From Burkholderiaceae bacterium (GTDB lineage: Bacteria > Pseudomonadota > Gammaproteobacteria > Burkholderiales > Burkholderiaceae_C), in NCBI GenBank assembly GCA_024235915.1, contig JACKLO010000026.1, positions 1 to 49,516 on the forward strand: a DNA stretch of 49,516 nucleotides, written 5' to 3'. The translations under genes were made by a program, and so were the position numbers. This document shows, piece by piece, positions 24,601 to 31,264 of the stretch (position 1 is its first letter; every line of letters begins with the position of its first letter). The notes under the pieces are model-generated. The model ran no database searches. It was not told the DNA's origin and saw only the letters and a program-made list of their open reading frames with translations.

Positions 24601-24703
24601 TCACGGCGGCCAGCCCCACGCCAGCGGCGCGCGGGCCCCGGCCGGCGTGGACTCTCGGGCGGGCCGCCGGAGGTGTTCGTGTGGCGTCTGTCTGCGGTGT
24701 CAT
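21650..24703 (-). CDS. Large HzsA-like/PD40 multihaem lipoprotein
   Basis: A 1017-residue exported protein. The ATG at 24703 has a perfect AGGAGG ribosome site and leads to a lipobox (LALVAC, Cys44). The N-terminal half carries beta-propeller (PD40/WD40-like) repeats: VSYDGKKVAFALRC, DPAYLPAGRGFVFASNRQ, HTMAADGSNLQQITF, and FLHPREMDPSGPYAG. The C-terminal half has three c-type haem motifs: CDGCH (640-644), CTTCH (763-767) and the variant CMGACH (926-931). This architecture is shared with the hydrazine synthase alpha-subunit family; nothing suggests real hydrazine synthesis, since no partner subunits are present. It is a likely periplasmic or surface electron-transfer or sensor protein. Confidence 0.87.
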   Translation of the reverse strand: MTPQTDATRTPPAARPRVHAGRGPRAAGVGLAAVMITVLALVACQGSTEGEGSATAQGDVPLVYAKRVNTVNLAALHGTPFVAGGDLMLREKSSPSAPEHNLTAHITQGNGDASDPEVSYDGKKVAFALRCPTTNTSTIGGQPACTGRWNLWEYDMSGGSLTGGTLRRITASTAHDDVDPAYLPAGRGFVFASNRQVKSSLNQALGRAYHALDEYERERVLNLHTMAADGSNLQQITFNQSHDRNPVVRANGDIMFSRWEHVADRNRFAIFRTKPDGTDLFVLYGAQSPGNSFLHPREMDPSGPYAGFVASSLVPLSREQEGGALMFIDAANYSEQNTPANTTVPAQGGQRQATAESLDNDRGLSLNGRATSPYPLWDGSNRVLVSWRPCEVMRGTARVACATLTAEELARLSDDNRSNAEVAADELSANVPASYAVYMFDPVAQTWLIVAAPPPGFMYVDPVPLQPRAEPAAPEPTNVDPALAAQDLALIEVRSVYDTDGLRRMGEPMLTAADLAPGCNAGIATTAPEESGDTRAFVADLRRIKDPADPAYHCAPVRFIRAVRAVSPPSGGMGTRQAIGETNFEPQQVLGYGVVEPDGSFKLQVPADVPLGLQVVDAEGRAFQTHTNWIQVRPGERRTCDGCHSPRRGAALNAGAVANTLPAALKTSLSAQHVQGETMASLRTRLDATLLALRADPVYSDVWADTAQTGVQARAALSLRYTGNADPADDLATAVPANGVINYPDHIQPLWTRARGPEGTQTCTTCHADPAKLDLRATIGGGGRLTSYEELLIGDPQIDPVTGQPVVVVRQGVPELQRLAPLVETSSGAANTAGLARKSRLTEILWGQTLLAGSGARTAHPNPPDTAPNHATLLNRAEKRLLAEWMDLGGQYYNDLFAPGGGVRSVATLSETVFNTEVMPVLRQSCMGACHQAGGSDGGNDFRSNRLVLTGDPEGDFNVVLTMVNDTCNPAANRLLQRPSTVPHPAGAVTQTAPVLAPDSLGYATLVNWIARGCPSS

Positions 24704-24732
24704 GGTCTGTCCTCCTGCCTGGGGTGGTTCGG

Positions 24733-25725
24733 TCAGCGCGCCTGCAGCCCGGGGCTGAAGTGCAGCCGGCCCTGGGCGTCGATCACCACGGCATCGGCGC
24801 CGGGCACCTGGGTCAGCACGGCCATGCCGTGCTCGAGTCCGCCCACGAACAGCGTCTTGCTCAGCGCCTCGGCGGTCAGCCCGTCGTCGGCGATCACGGT
24901 GACGCTGCGCAGGGCGGTCGGGCTGCGTCCGGTGGCGGGGTCGATCAGGTGGTGGTGGCGCACGCCGGCACGTTCGAAGAAGCGCTCGTAGTCCCCCGAG
25001 GTGGAGACGGCGCAGTCCTCCAGCGGCAGCAGCGCGGCCACGGCGTCGGCGCGCCGCGGGTCGCGCACGGCCACGCTCCAGGGTCGGCCGCGGCGGTCGC
25101 CGATGACGCGGCTGTCGCCGCCGGCGCTGACGTAGGCGTGGCGGATGCCCAGGGCCTTCAGGTGTGCCGTGGCGCCATCCACGGCATGGCCCTTGGCGAA
25201 GCCGCCGAGGTCGATGCACATGCCGTCGCGGGCGAAGCGCACGCTGCGTGCGGTGGGGTCGAGTTCGATGCCCCGCCAGCCGACCAGGGTGCGGGCCCTG
25301 GCCAGTGTGATGTCATCGGGTGCGATGCCGCGGCGGTAGTCGTACAAGCGCCCCACAGCGGCGTAGCTGATGTCGAAGGCGCCAACACTGAGTTCGGCGA
25401 AGGCCTGCGCGCGGGCCAGCAAGGCGTAGGTTTCGTCACTCACCGGTACGGCGGTGCGCCCGGCGTCACGGTTGATGCGGCTGAGTTCGGACTCGGGCTT
25501 GTGCGGGCTGTAGGTGGCGTCGATGCGGTGCATCTCGGCCATCACGGCGTCGATGGCGGCCTCGGCGTCGCCGCGCCGGTCGGCCCAGAGTTCGACGTGG
25601 ATGGCGGTGCCCATGATGGCCGCGCCCTGCTGGTGCCAGCCGCCGGTCGAGCGGCGCGGCAGCAGGCCAGCGCGAAGGCTGACCGCGGCGATCTGTGGCC
25701 GCCACAACGGCAACTGCAACTGCAT
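24733..25725 (-). CDS. apbE: ApbE-type FAD:protein FMN transferase
   Basis: A 330-residue flavin transferase, first gene of the operon. ATG 25725 follows GGGAG-ACC-AGGA and gives a usual ApbE length; the frame is open further upstream. Motifs are IMGTAIHVELWADRR, SELSRINRDAG, FDISYAAVGRLYDY, IDLGGFAKGHAVDGA, AYVSAGGDSRVIGDR and HHLIDPATGRSP, the classic FAD and magnesium sites. The enzyme attaches FMN through a phosphoester to Thr/Ser of an exported protein. I find no TGA[ST]-type acceptor motif in the operon, so its client is unclear. No obvious signal peptide, only a moderately hydrophobic N-terminus. Confidence 0.93.
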   Translation of the reverse strand: MQLQLPLWRPQIAAVSLRAGLLPRRSTGGWHQQGAAIMGTAIHVELWADRRGDAEAAIDAVMAEMHRIDATYSPHKPESELSRINRDAGRTAVPVSDETYALLARAQAFAELSVGAFDISYAAVGRLYDYRRGIAPDDITLARARTLVGWRGIELDPTARSVRFARDGMCIDLGGFAKGHAVDGATAHLKALGIRHAYVSAGGDSRVIGDRRGRPWSVAVRDPRRADAVAALLPLEDCAVSTSGDYERFFERAGVRHHHLIDPATGRSPTALRSVTVIADDGLTAEALSKTLFVGGLEHGMAVLTQVPGADAVVIDAQGRLHFSPGLQAR

Positions 25726-26032
25726 TCCTGGTCTCCCACGGTCCATCCCGAACCTCAGGGACGCGATGCTGGCGGGGACTCCTCCCGAATGCAGTGAGAT
25801 GTGGTCGCAAGCTGCGAGCAGTTGCTTCAGATGTAGTCGGCGGGCTGATGCATCACCACACAGCCGGGGTCCCGTCAAGGTCGGTTGACGGGCCCTGGGT
25901 GTGGCATGCATCACGCGGACGCAAACCTCGCAAGTCGACCTCGCTGTGCAACCCGTGGCTCGGGTCGTGTCGAGCCACGCGAAGGCTGTAACAGCGGGCC
26001 GGCGTTTCAGCCCTGGAAGTTGTGACCGCTGG
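25726..26032. promoter_or_regulatory. 307-bp leader region of the 16-gene operon
   Basis: This gap separates the GDPD gene from apbE; both run leftward. It holds three perfect small inverted repeats: CCCGTCAA/TTGACGGG at 25871-25892, CGTGGCTCG/CGAGCCACG at 25954-25979, and GTGACC/GGTCAC at 26022-26036, which overlaps the GDPD stop. The motif ATGCATCAC occurs twice in direct orientation (25848-25856 and 25906-25914), the first inside the palindrome TGATGCATCA. These are candidate terminators (none with a T-run) and operator sites. I could not define a -10/-35 pair. Confidence 0.45.
25954..25979 (-). terminator. Hairpin downstream of the GDPD gene
   Basis: A perfect 9-bp inverted repeat, CGTGGCTCG and CGAGCCACG, with an 8-nt loop, lies about 55 bases after the GDPD stop on the minus strand. 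No T-run follows. It may end or attenuate GDPD transcription before apbE. Confidence 0.35.
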
Positions 26033-27280
26033 TCACTTCAGGCCCATGCAATTGGCATAGAAGCTCACCGTGGCCGGCCAGTCGGCGAACACGCCCAGCA
26101 CACCGATCTGGCGCGCCATCACGTCCAGCGCCAGGAAGACGTCGCCTTCGCGCTGGATGCCGCTGTCGAAAGTCTGGAAGTAGAAGCCGTTGTTGCCGTC
26201 GGCCAGCAGGCCGCTGCGCTCCAGGGTCCAGGTGATGATGTCCAGACCCGCGGCCTTGGCGTCCATGGCATAGGGGGACGGCACGATCTGGCCGGCCGGG
26301 TTCACTGTCAGCAGCGCGAACGTCGGCGGCGCGACGATGCGGATGCCGTTGGCCTTGTACTGCGCCAGTTCGGCGGCACCGGGCAGGTCGGCCACGGTGT
26401 TGGCATCGTCCAGGAAGACGGCCTGGCGGCCGTAGGCCGGGGCGTTGCGAACCCAGTACAGCACGTCGGGCTGGTGGAAGGACTGCGGCCACACGCGCCG
26501 CGGCGACACACCGGCTGCCTTGTACTCGTCGATCAGCTTCTGCGCATAGTCTTCCTGGGTGAAGCCGTCGAAAGGCATGGGCACGACAGGGAACTTCAGC
26601 TCCGGGGTCATCTGCACACCCAGCTGCTTGAACAGTTCGATGCTCTCGGCGTGGCTCATCAGCGTGCCGCTGGTGGGGCCGGCGTAGAGGTCGGTGCGCC
26701 AGGTGGCGGTGCCGTCGAGGTATTCCTGGGCCGTGCGGGCGCGGGCATTGGACGCGTCCATCTTGCCGCGCAAGGTCTTGAACTCGGCCAGCGTGATGTC
26801 GCTGGTGCGGCACTCGGCACGCGCCGGGCTCAGCAGGTTGCCGGCGTCGTCGAAGGCGGCGGGCACGAAGGGTTGCGTGCACTTGGCCGCGAGCGGGGTG
26901 GCCAGGATGTTGGTGGTGGTGTGCAGGTCGTTCTGCGCGTGGCGGCAGACGAGTTCCTTGTCCTTCGTGAAGGCCACGTCGCACTCGATGACACCGGCGC
27001 CCATGCGTGCCGCGGCCATGTAGGACTCGCGGGTGTGCTCCGGGAACTGCAGGGCAGCACCGCGGTGGCCGATGGAGAAGGCAGTGCGGCGGTAGCCGCG
27101 ACGGGTGTCGGCGCAGGCCCGCAGTTCCTGCTTCAGCGGGCCGTCGCTCATCTCGTCGACGAGGAAGAAGGGTCGTGGGCCGAGCTGCACGGTGGCGCGC
27201 TCCGCGGCCATGGCGGGCAGGGCGGCCAGCGAGCCGACGGTGAGGGCCGTGGCGAGCACGGCACGGTGGATGGGATGCAT
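26033..27280 (-). CDS. Exported glycerophosphodiester phosphodiesterase-family protein
   Basis: A 415-residue periplasmic protein. The ATG at 27280 has a GGAGGA ribosome site and begins a signal peptide (HRAVLATALTVGSLAALPAM, cut before AER). GDPD motifs are clear: SIGHRGAALQFPEHTRESY, GAGVIECDVAFTKDKELVCRH and NDLHTTTNI, giving the metal-binding His, Glu, Glu-Cys-Asp and His residues; Glu-His-Thr replaces the usual Glu-Asn-Thr. The C-terminal half holds LKFPVVPMPFDGFTQEDYAQ and VWPQSFHQPDVLYW. The family hydrolyses glycerophosphodiesters to glycerol-3-phosphate and an alcohol. It reads as a single gene transcribed away from the esterase. Confidence 0.9.
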   Translation of the reverse strand: MHPIHRAVLATALTVGSLAALPAMAAERATVQLGPRPFFLVDEMSDGPLKQELRACADTRRGYRRTAFSIGHRGAALQFPEHTRESYMAAARMGAGVIECDVAFTKDKELVCRHAQNDLHTTTNILATPLAAKCTQPFVPAAFDDAGNLLSPARAECRTSDITLAEFKTLRGKMDASNARARTAQEYLDGTATWRTDLYAGPTSGTLMSHAESIELFKQLGVQMTPELKFPVVPMPFDGFTQEDYAQKLIDEYKAAGVSPRRVWPQSFHQPDVLYWVRNAPAYGRQAVFLDDANTVADLPGAAELAQYKANGIRIVAPPTFALLTVNPAGQIVPSPYAMDAKAAGLDIITWTLERSGLLADGNNGFYFQTFDSGIQREGDVFLALDVMARQIGVLGVFADWPATVSFYANCMGLK

Positions 27281-27442
27281 GGGAATCCTCCGGGGGTTGA
27301 TGGCAGCCGGTGCAGAGCGGACCGGCAGGCCGACCCTAGGCAGCCCGGAAGACGGCGGCGTGAAGCCGGGATGACCAATCCATGGCGCGCCCGGTGGCGA
27401 CGCGCGCGCAAGGCCCTGCTATCGCGCTGCCACAATCGCTCC

Positions 27443-28153
27443 ATGCGACTGGCCCTGGAATGGCTCCCCGACGACGACGCCGGCCCCCCGCCGCAGCTGC
27501 TGATCCTGCTGCACGGCGTGGGCGGCCGCGGTGCGCTGATGCGGCCGCTGGCCGAGGCCTTGCGCGCGCAGTTCCCGCGTGCGGCCATCGTGGCCCCCGA
27601 TGCCCCGCACCCCTTCGAGGCTGGTGGGCCGGGACGGCAGTGGTTCTCGCTGCAGGACCTGGACGACGCACGACGCATCGAGCGTGTCAACGAGGCGCTG
27701 GGCCCGCTGCAGGCCTGGGTGGAAGCCACCCAGCGCCGCCTGGGCGTGGGGCCGCAGCCGACCGCGATCTGCGGCTTCTCCCAAGGTGCCATCCTGGGCC
27801 TGGAGCTGGCCAGCCGGGCCGACGGCATCGCCGGCCGCGTGCTGGCCTTTGCCGGCCGGTACGCCAGGTTGCCGGATGCCGCACCCCAGCGCACCACGCT
27901 GCACCTGCTGCATGGGGCCGACGACACCGTGATCCCTGCCGACCATGCGCGGCGGGCGCTGCAGCACCTGGGCGTGCTGCATGGCGACGCGACACTGGAC
28001 GTGGCGGCGGGCATTGGCCACGAGCTGCACGCGTCGCTGATCGACAGTGCACTGCACCGCCTGACCCACCACATTCCCTACCGCACCTGGCGCGCGGCGA
28101 TGGGCCAGGCGGAATCGTCCGGCGCGGCACCGCGCATCGGGGACGCCCCGTGA
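27443..28153 (+). CDS. ypfH: YpfH-type alpha/beta-hydrolase esterase
   Basis: A 236-residue cytosolic serine hydrolase. ATG 27443 (MRLALEWLPDDDAGPPPQLL) is preceded by CACAAT at 27431-27436 and no Shine-Dalgarno sequence, suggesting a leaderless mRNA. Motifs: LLILLHGVGGRGALM (oxyanion loop), ICGFSQGAILGLEL (nucleophile Ser), HLLHGADDTVIPADHARRA (Asp), GIGHELHAS (His). The order and length fit the carboxylesterase/phospholipase family that includes YpfH. Substrate unknown. The long frame upstream of this ATG has no recognisable sequence. Confidence 0.9.
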   Translation: MRLALEWLPDDDAGPPPQLLILLHGVGGRGALMRPLAEALRAQFPRAAIVAPDAPHPFEAGGPGRQWFSLQDLDDARRIERVNEALGPLQAWVEATQRRLGVGPQPTAICGFSQGAILGLELASRADGIAGRVLAFAGRYARLPDAAPQRTTLHLLHGADDTVIPADHARRALQHLGVLHGDATLDVAAGIGHELHASLIDSALHRLTHHIPYRTWRAAMGQAESSGAAPRIGDAP

Positions 28154-28226
28154 GGGCTCGTCGCCGCCGACCGTGATGCGCCTTGTGCGGACCTCTCCCG
28201 ACCTTTTCTGACCTGTTCTCCTGCCG

Positions 28227-29012
28227 ATGCTGTTCCTGCTGTCGCCCGCCAAGAGCCTGGACTACGACACCCCCACGCCGCCTGCGGTCGAGGCCATGGC
28301 CACACGGCCGGCCTTCGTCGACGAAGCCGCGGCGCTGATCGACGTGCTGAAGGCCCGGTCGCCTGCCGAGGTGGCGTCGCTGATGTCGTTGTCCGACAGC
28401 CTGGCGCAGCTCAACGTGGCCCGCTATGGCGCCTGGCGGCGCACCTTCACCGCCCGCAACAGCAAACCGGCGGCGCTGGCCTTCGACGGCGACGTCTACG
28501 GCGGGCTGGATGCGAAGTCACTGTCGGTGGACGATCTGGCCTGGGCCCAGGACCATGTGGTCATCCTGTCGGGGCTCTACGGGGCGCTGCGCCCGCTGGA
28601 CCGGCTGCAGCCCTACCGCCTGGAGATGGGCACGCGGCTGGTCACGCCGGGCGCGAAGGACCTGTACGGCTACTGGGGTGACCGCATCGCCGAGCACCTG
28701 AACCGCCGCCTGCGCGGCGTGAAGGCTCCCGTGGTCGTGAACCTGGCGTCGCAGGAGTACTTCCGCGCGGCCGACCGCAAGGCGCTGAAGGCGCGCGTGG
28801 TGGAATGTGTGTTCGAGGAAGGCAAGGCCGGCGGCTGGAAGGTGGTGAGCTTCTTTGCCAAGCGTGCGCGTGGGCTGATGGCCCGCCATGCCATCGTGCA
28901 CCGCCTGCAGCACCCGGAGGACCTGTGCGGTTTCGAGGCCGAGGGCTACGCTTTCGCGCCGACCGTGTCCACGCCCGACCGGCTGGTCTTCCGGCGCCGT
29001 GCCCAGGATTGA
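28227..29012 (+). CDS. yaaA: Peroxide stress protein YaaA (DUF328)
   Basis: A 261-residue protein of the YaaA/UPF0246 family. Diagnostic segments are MLFLLSPAKSLDYDTPTP, LMSLSDSLAQLNVARYGAW, FDGDVYGGLDAKSLSVDDL, ILSGLYGALRPLDRLQPYRL and VVNLASQEYFRAAD, and the near-C-terminal VSFFAKRARGLMARHAI. E. coli YaaA lowers free iron and limits Fenton damage during peroxide stress; the fold binds DNA with a helix-hairpin-helix. Length matches the family. The oxygenase gene follows after 4 bases, so the two may be co-transcribed. Confidence 0.96.
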   Translation: MLFLLSPAKSLDYDTPTPPAVEAMATRPAFVDEAAALIDVLKARSPAEVASLMSLSDSLAQLNVARYGAWRRTFTARNSKPAALAFDGDVYGGLDAKSLSVDDLAWAQDHVVILSGLYGALRPLDRLQPYRLEMGTRLVTPGAKDLYGYWGDRIAEHLNRRLRGVKAPVVVNLASQEYFRAADRKALKARVVECVFEEGKAGGWKVVSFFAKRARGLMARHAIVHRLQHPEDLCGFEAEGYAFAPTVSTPDRLVFRRRAQD

Positions 29013-29016
29013 TGCG

Positions 29017-29868
29017 ATGACTTCCACCGCCCACGCCCAACACATCACCGACGACCTGCGCCAGTGGCTGCGCGCCCAGCTGGCCGCCGGCTGTCGCGCC
29101 GAGGACGTGCTCTCGGCCATGCGTAACAGTGGCTGGGCCGATGCGGCGGCGCTGCAGGCCCTGCAGCAGGTCCAGCAGGAAGCCGGCCAGCCGGTGCTGC
29201 TGCCGCCCACCGGCCCGGTGCCCGAGCCGGCCATCGGCGACGGTGTGACCGTGATCGACGTGGACGGCCACCCGGTGCGCGTGCTGCTGGCGATGAAACT
29301 GCCCCGTGTGGTGTTGTTCGGCGGCCTGCTCAGCGATGCCGAATGCGACGCGCTGGTCGAGGAAGCCCGACCGCGCCTGGCGCGCTCGGAGACGGTGGTC
29401 AACACCACCGGCGGCAGCGAGGTCAACGCCGCACGCACCAGCGACGGCATGTTCTTCGGCCGGGGTGAATCGCCGCTGATCCAGCGCATCGAGCAGCGCG
29501 TCGCCCGTTTGCTGCATTGGCCCGTGGCCTGGGGCGAGGGCCTGCAGGTGCTGCACTACCGGCCGGGTGCCGAGTACCGCCCGCACCACGATTATTTCGA
29601 TCCCAAGCACGGCGGCACAGCGGCCGTGCTCAAGCGCGGCGGGCAGCGGGTGGGCACGCTGGTGATGTACCTGAACACACCCGCAAAGGGCGGTGCCACC
29701 ACCTTTCCCGACGTGGCGCTGGAGGTGGCGGCCATCAAGGGCAACGCGGTCTTCTTCAGCTACGACCGGCCGCACGCCAGCACGCGCACGCTGCACGGCG
29801 GCGGGCCGGTGGTGGAAGGCGAGAAATGGGTGGCGACGAAGTGGCTGCGGGAGCGGGAGTTCACCTGA
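29017..29868 (+). CDS. 2-oxoglutarate/Fe(II) oxygenase, prolyl 4-hydroxylase-like
   Basis: A 283-residue oxygenase. The frame extends upstream, but the ATG at 29017 lies 4 bases after the yaaA stop. After an alpha-helical N-terminal domain the catalytic domain begins at PRVVLFGGLLSDAECDALVEEA. The metal ligands are in YRPHHDYFDPKHGG (HxD) and, distally, STRTLHGGGPVVEGEKWVATKW, in which His binds iron and Lys contacts 2-oxoglutarate. GTLVMYLNTPAKGGATTFPD is typical of P4H. The bacterial family hydroxylates proline in proteins such as EF-Tu or in peptides; the client here is unknown. Confidence 0.93.
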   Translation: MTSTAHAQHITDDLRQWLRAQLAAGCRAEDVLSAMRNSGWADAAALQALQQVQQEAGQPVLLPPTGPVPEPAIGDGVTVIDVDGHPVRVLLAMKLPRVVLFGGLLSDAECDALVEEARPRLARSETVVNTTGGSEVNAARTSDGMFFGRGESPLIQRIEQRVARLLHWPVAWGEGLQVLHYRPGAEYRPHHDYFDPKHGGTAAVLKRGGQRVGTLVMYLNTPAKGGATTFPDVALEVAAIKGNAVFFSYDRPHASTRTLHGGGPVVEGEKWVATKWLREREFT

Positions 29869-29978
29869 ACCGCGGGCCGGGCGGGCCCGCGAATGCGGGG
29901 GGCGCCACTGAGCCATTTGCCGCGTTGACGTGGCGTTGCGGGTTGTGGGCCTGCATGCGCGGGCCCGTGGAGACCTCG

Positions 29979-30692
29979 ATGACACCCACCCCGTTCAAGT
30001 CCCCGACCATGGGCGCAGCCACCATGGCCGCGATCCTGATGCTGGCCCCGTTGGCCGGCCGCGCCGCCATCGTGAACAACGGCAGCTTCGAGAACCCGCT
30101 GGGCACCTGGAGCAACACGGTGGCCAACTACATGGCGGTGGCCAACGGCAGCACCGCCATCACCGGCTGGACCGTGGCCAACGCCGGGGGCCGCGGTCTG
30201 GCCTGGGCCAAGGCCCCCACGCAAGAGGGTTATGCAGCCTCGGACGGTCAGTACTTCGTGGATCTTTCAGGCTTCGGCACCGAGTCCGGGCCCACGGCCG
30301 CCTTGCAGCAGATGTTGCAGGGCTTGGTCACCGGCCAGTCCTACAGCATCGCCATCGACTACTGGGGCGACCGCGTCTCGCTCGGCCTGGAGGGCAGCAC
30401 GCTGGCCACGGCCGCTGCGGCCTCGTCGGGCTGGACGCGGCTGACCGCTGGTTTCGTGGCCACGGGCGAGCAGATGCTGCTGTCGGTGGGCTACCAGGGC
30501 ACGTCGGGCGTGGCCTTCGTGGACAACCTCGACGTGGTCGGCGACACCGGCAGCGGCGGCACGGTGCCGACACCAGGCTCGGCGGTGCTGGCGGCCACGG
30601 CGCTGGGCGCGCTGCTGGCGCAGCGCCGACGCGCGAAGGCGCAATCGCAGGGCGCGAAGGCGAAGCCGGTGCGGCAGTCGTCCGCGTTCTGA
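29979..30692 (+). CDS. PEP-CTERM-like secreted protein (DUF642-like)
   Basis: A 237-residue exported protein. ATG 29979 precedes a signal peptide (TMAAILMLAPLAGRAAI). The mature part begins VNNGSFENPLGTWSNTV and has ITGWTVANAGGRGLAWA, DGQYFVDLSGF, and VAFVDNLDVVGD, the jelly-roll pattern of DUF642/choice-of-anchor proteins. The tail has VPTPGSAVLAATALGALLAQ followed by RRRAK: a proline motif, a hydrophobic helix and a basic end, like an exosortase signal but with PTP in place of PEP. No exosortase gene is in the window. Surface sorting is therefore inferred. Confidence 0.8.
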   Translation: MTPTPFKSPTMGAATMAAILMLAPLAGRAAIVNNGSFENPLGTWSNTVANYMAVANGSTAITGWTVANAGGRGLAWAKAPTQEGYAASDGQYFVDLSGFGTESGPTAALQQMLQGLVTGQSYSIAIDYWGDRVSLGLEGSTLATAAAASSGWTRLTAGFVATGEQMLLSVGYQGTSGVAFVDNLDVVGDTGSGGTVPTPGSAVLAATALGALLAQRRRAKAQSQGAKAKPVRQSSAF

Positions 30693-31129
30693 CACCTGAG
30701 CCTGGCGGCGGCGCCAGGCGCAGTCGAGCTTCTCGGCACGGAAGATCTCCGCCACGCTGCCGGGTGGTTGCTCATGGACGTCATGCGCCAGCGACCGGGA
30801 GGCTGCACCGTGGCCCGCCGGCCGTCGGGTGCGAGCATCACCTTGCGCACGGCCAGTGCCAGGTCATGCGTCGTCATGTCGTGCGAGGCGAAGGGCACCA
30901 CCTGCGACCGGACGCGCCGGGGCCAGGCGCTCTCCACGTCCACCCACTCGATCTCATCGGTCAGCCAAGCCGACCATGCCGCGAGATCGTGTGTGTTCCG
31001 GGCCCCGACGCAGCCCGCCACGGCGTCATGGAGGGTGGCCGTCGTCGTTGCGTCCGGCACCTGCGCGACGGAAGGCAGCGGCGCCAGCTCCGTGGAGAGG
31101 ATCAGGGCCAGGATCTTGCGACGCGTCAT
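30693..31129 (-). pseudogene. Exported NTF2/SnoaL-like gene, probably frameshifted
   Basis: The start at 31129 gives a signal peptide (RRKILALILSTELAPLPSVA) followed by HDAVAGCVGARNTHDLAAWS and WLTDEIEWVDVESAWPRRV, a pattern like NTF2/SnoaL proteins. The frame then becomes implausible after KVMLAPDGRRATV (about 30805), running antisense into the PEP-CTERM gene. A better continuation, ASRSLAHDVHEQPPGSVAEI followed by FRAEKLDCAWRRR, lies in another frame. A single frameshift near 30800-30815, or a sequencing error, would explain this. End coordinate approximate. Confidence 0.5.
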
Positions 31130-31264
31130 GTGAACGCCTCGCCTGCCCCCGCTGTGGCGTCCCGTGCCCGGTGCGCGGCAGAACAAGATTGCGTCGGCTG
31201 GAGGTGCACGGCATCGCGATGGGTCAAGAGGCCGCCACACCGTGCGCCCGCGGCGGCAGGCCGC

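Noticed and set aside
21650..24703. Genuine hydrazine synthase (anammox)
   Set aside because: Only an architecture resembling the alpha subunit is present. No beta/gamma subunits or other anammox genes are near, and the genome context is not a planctomycete.
22094..24991. 965-codon plus-strand frame opposite the HzsA-like gene
   Set aside because: His/Gly/Val-rich shadow of a gene with haem motifs, lipobox and ideal ribosome site on the other strand.
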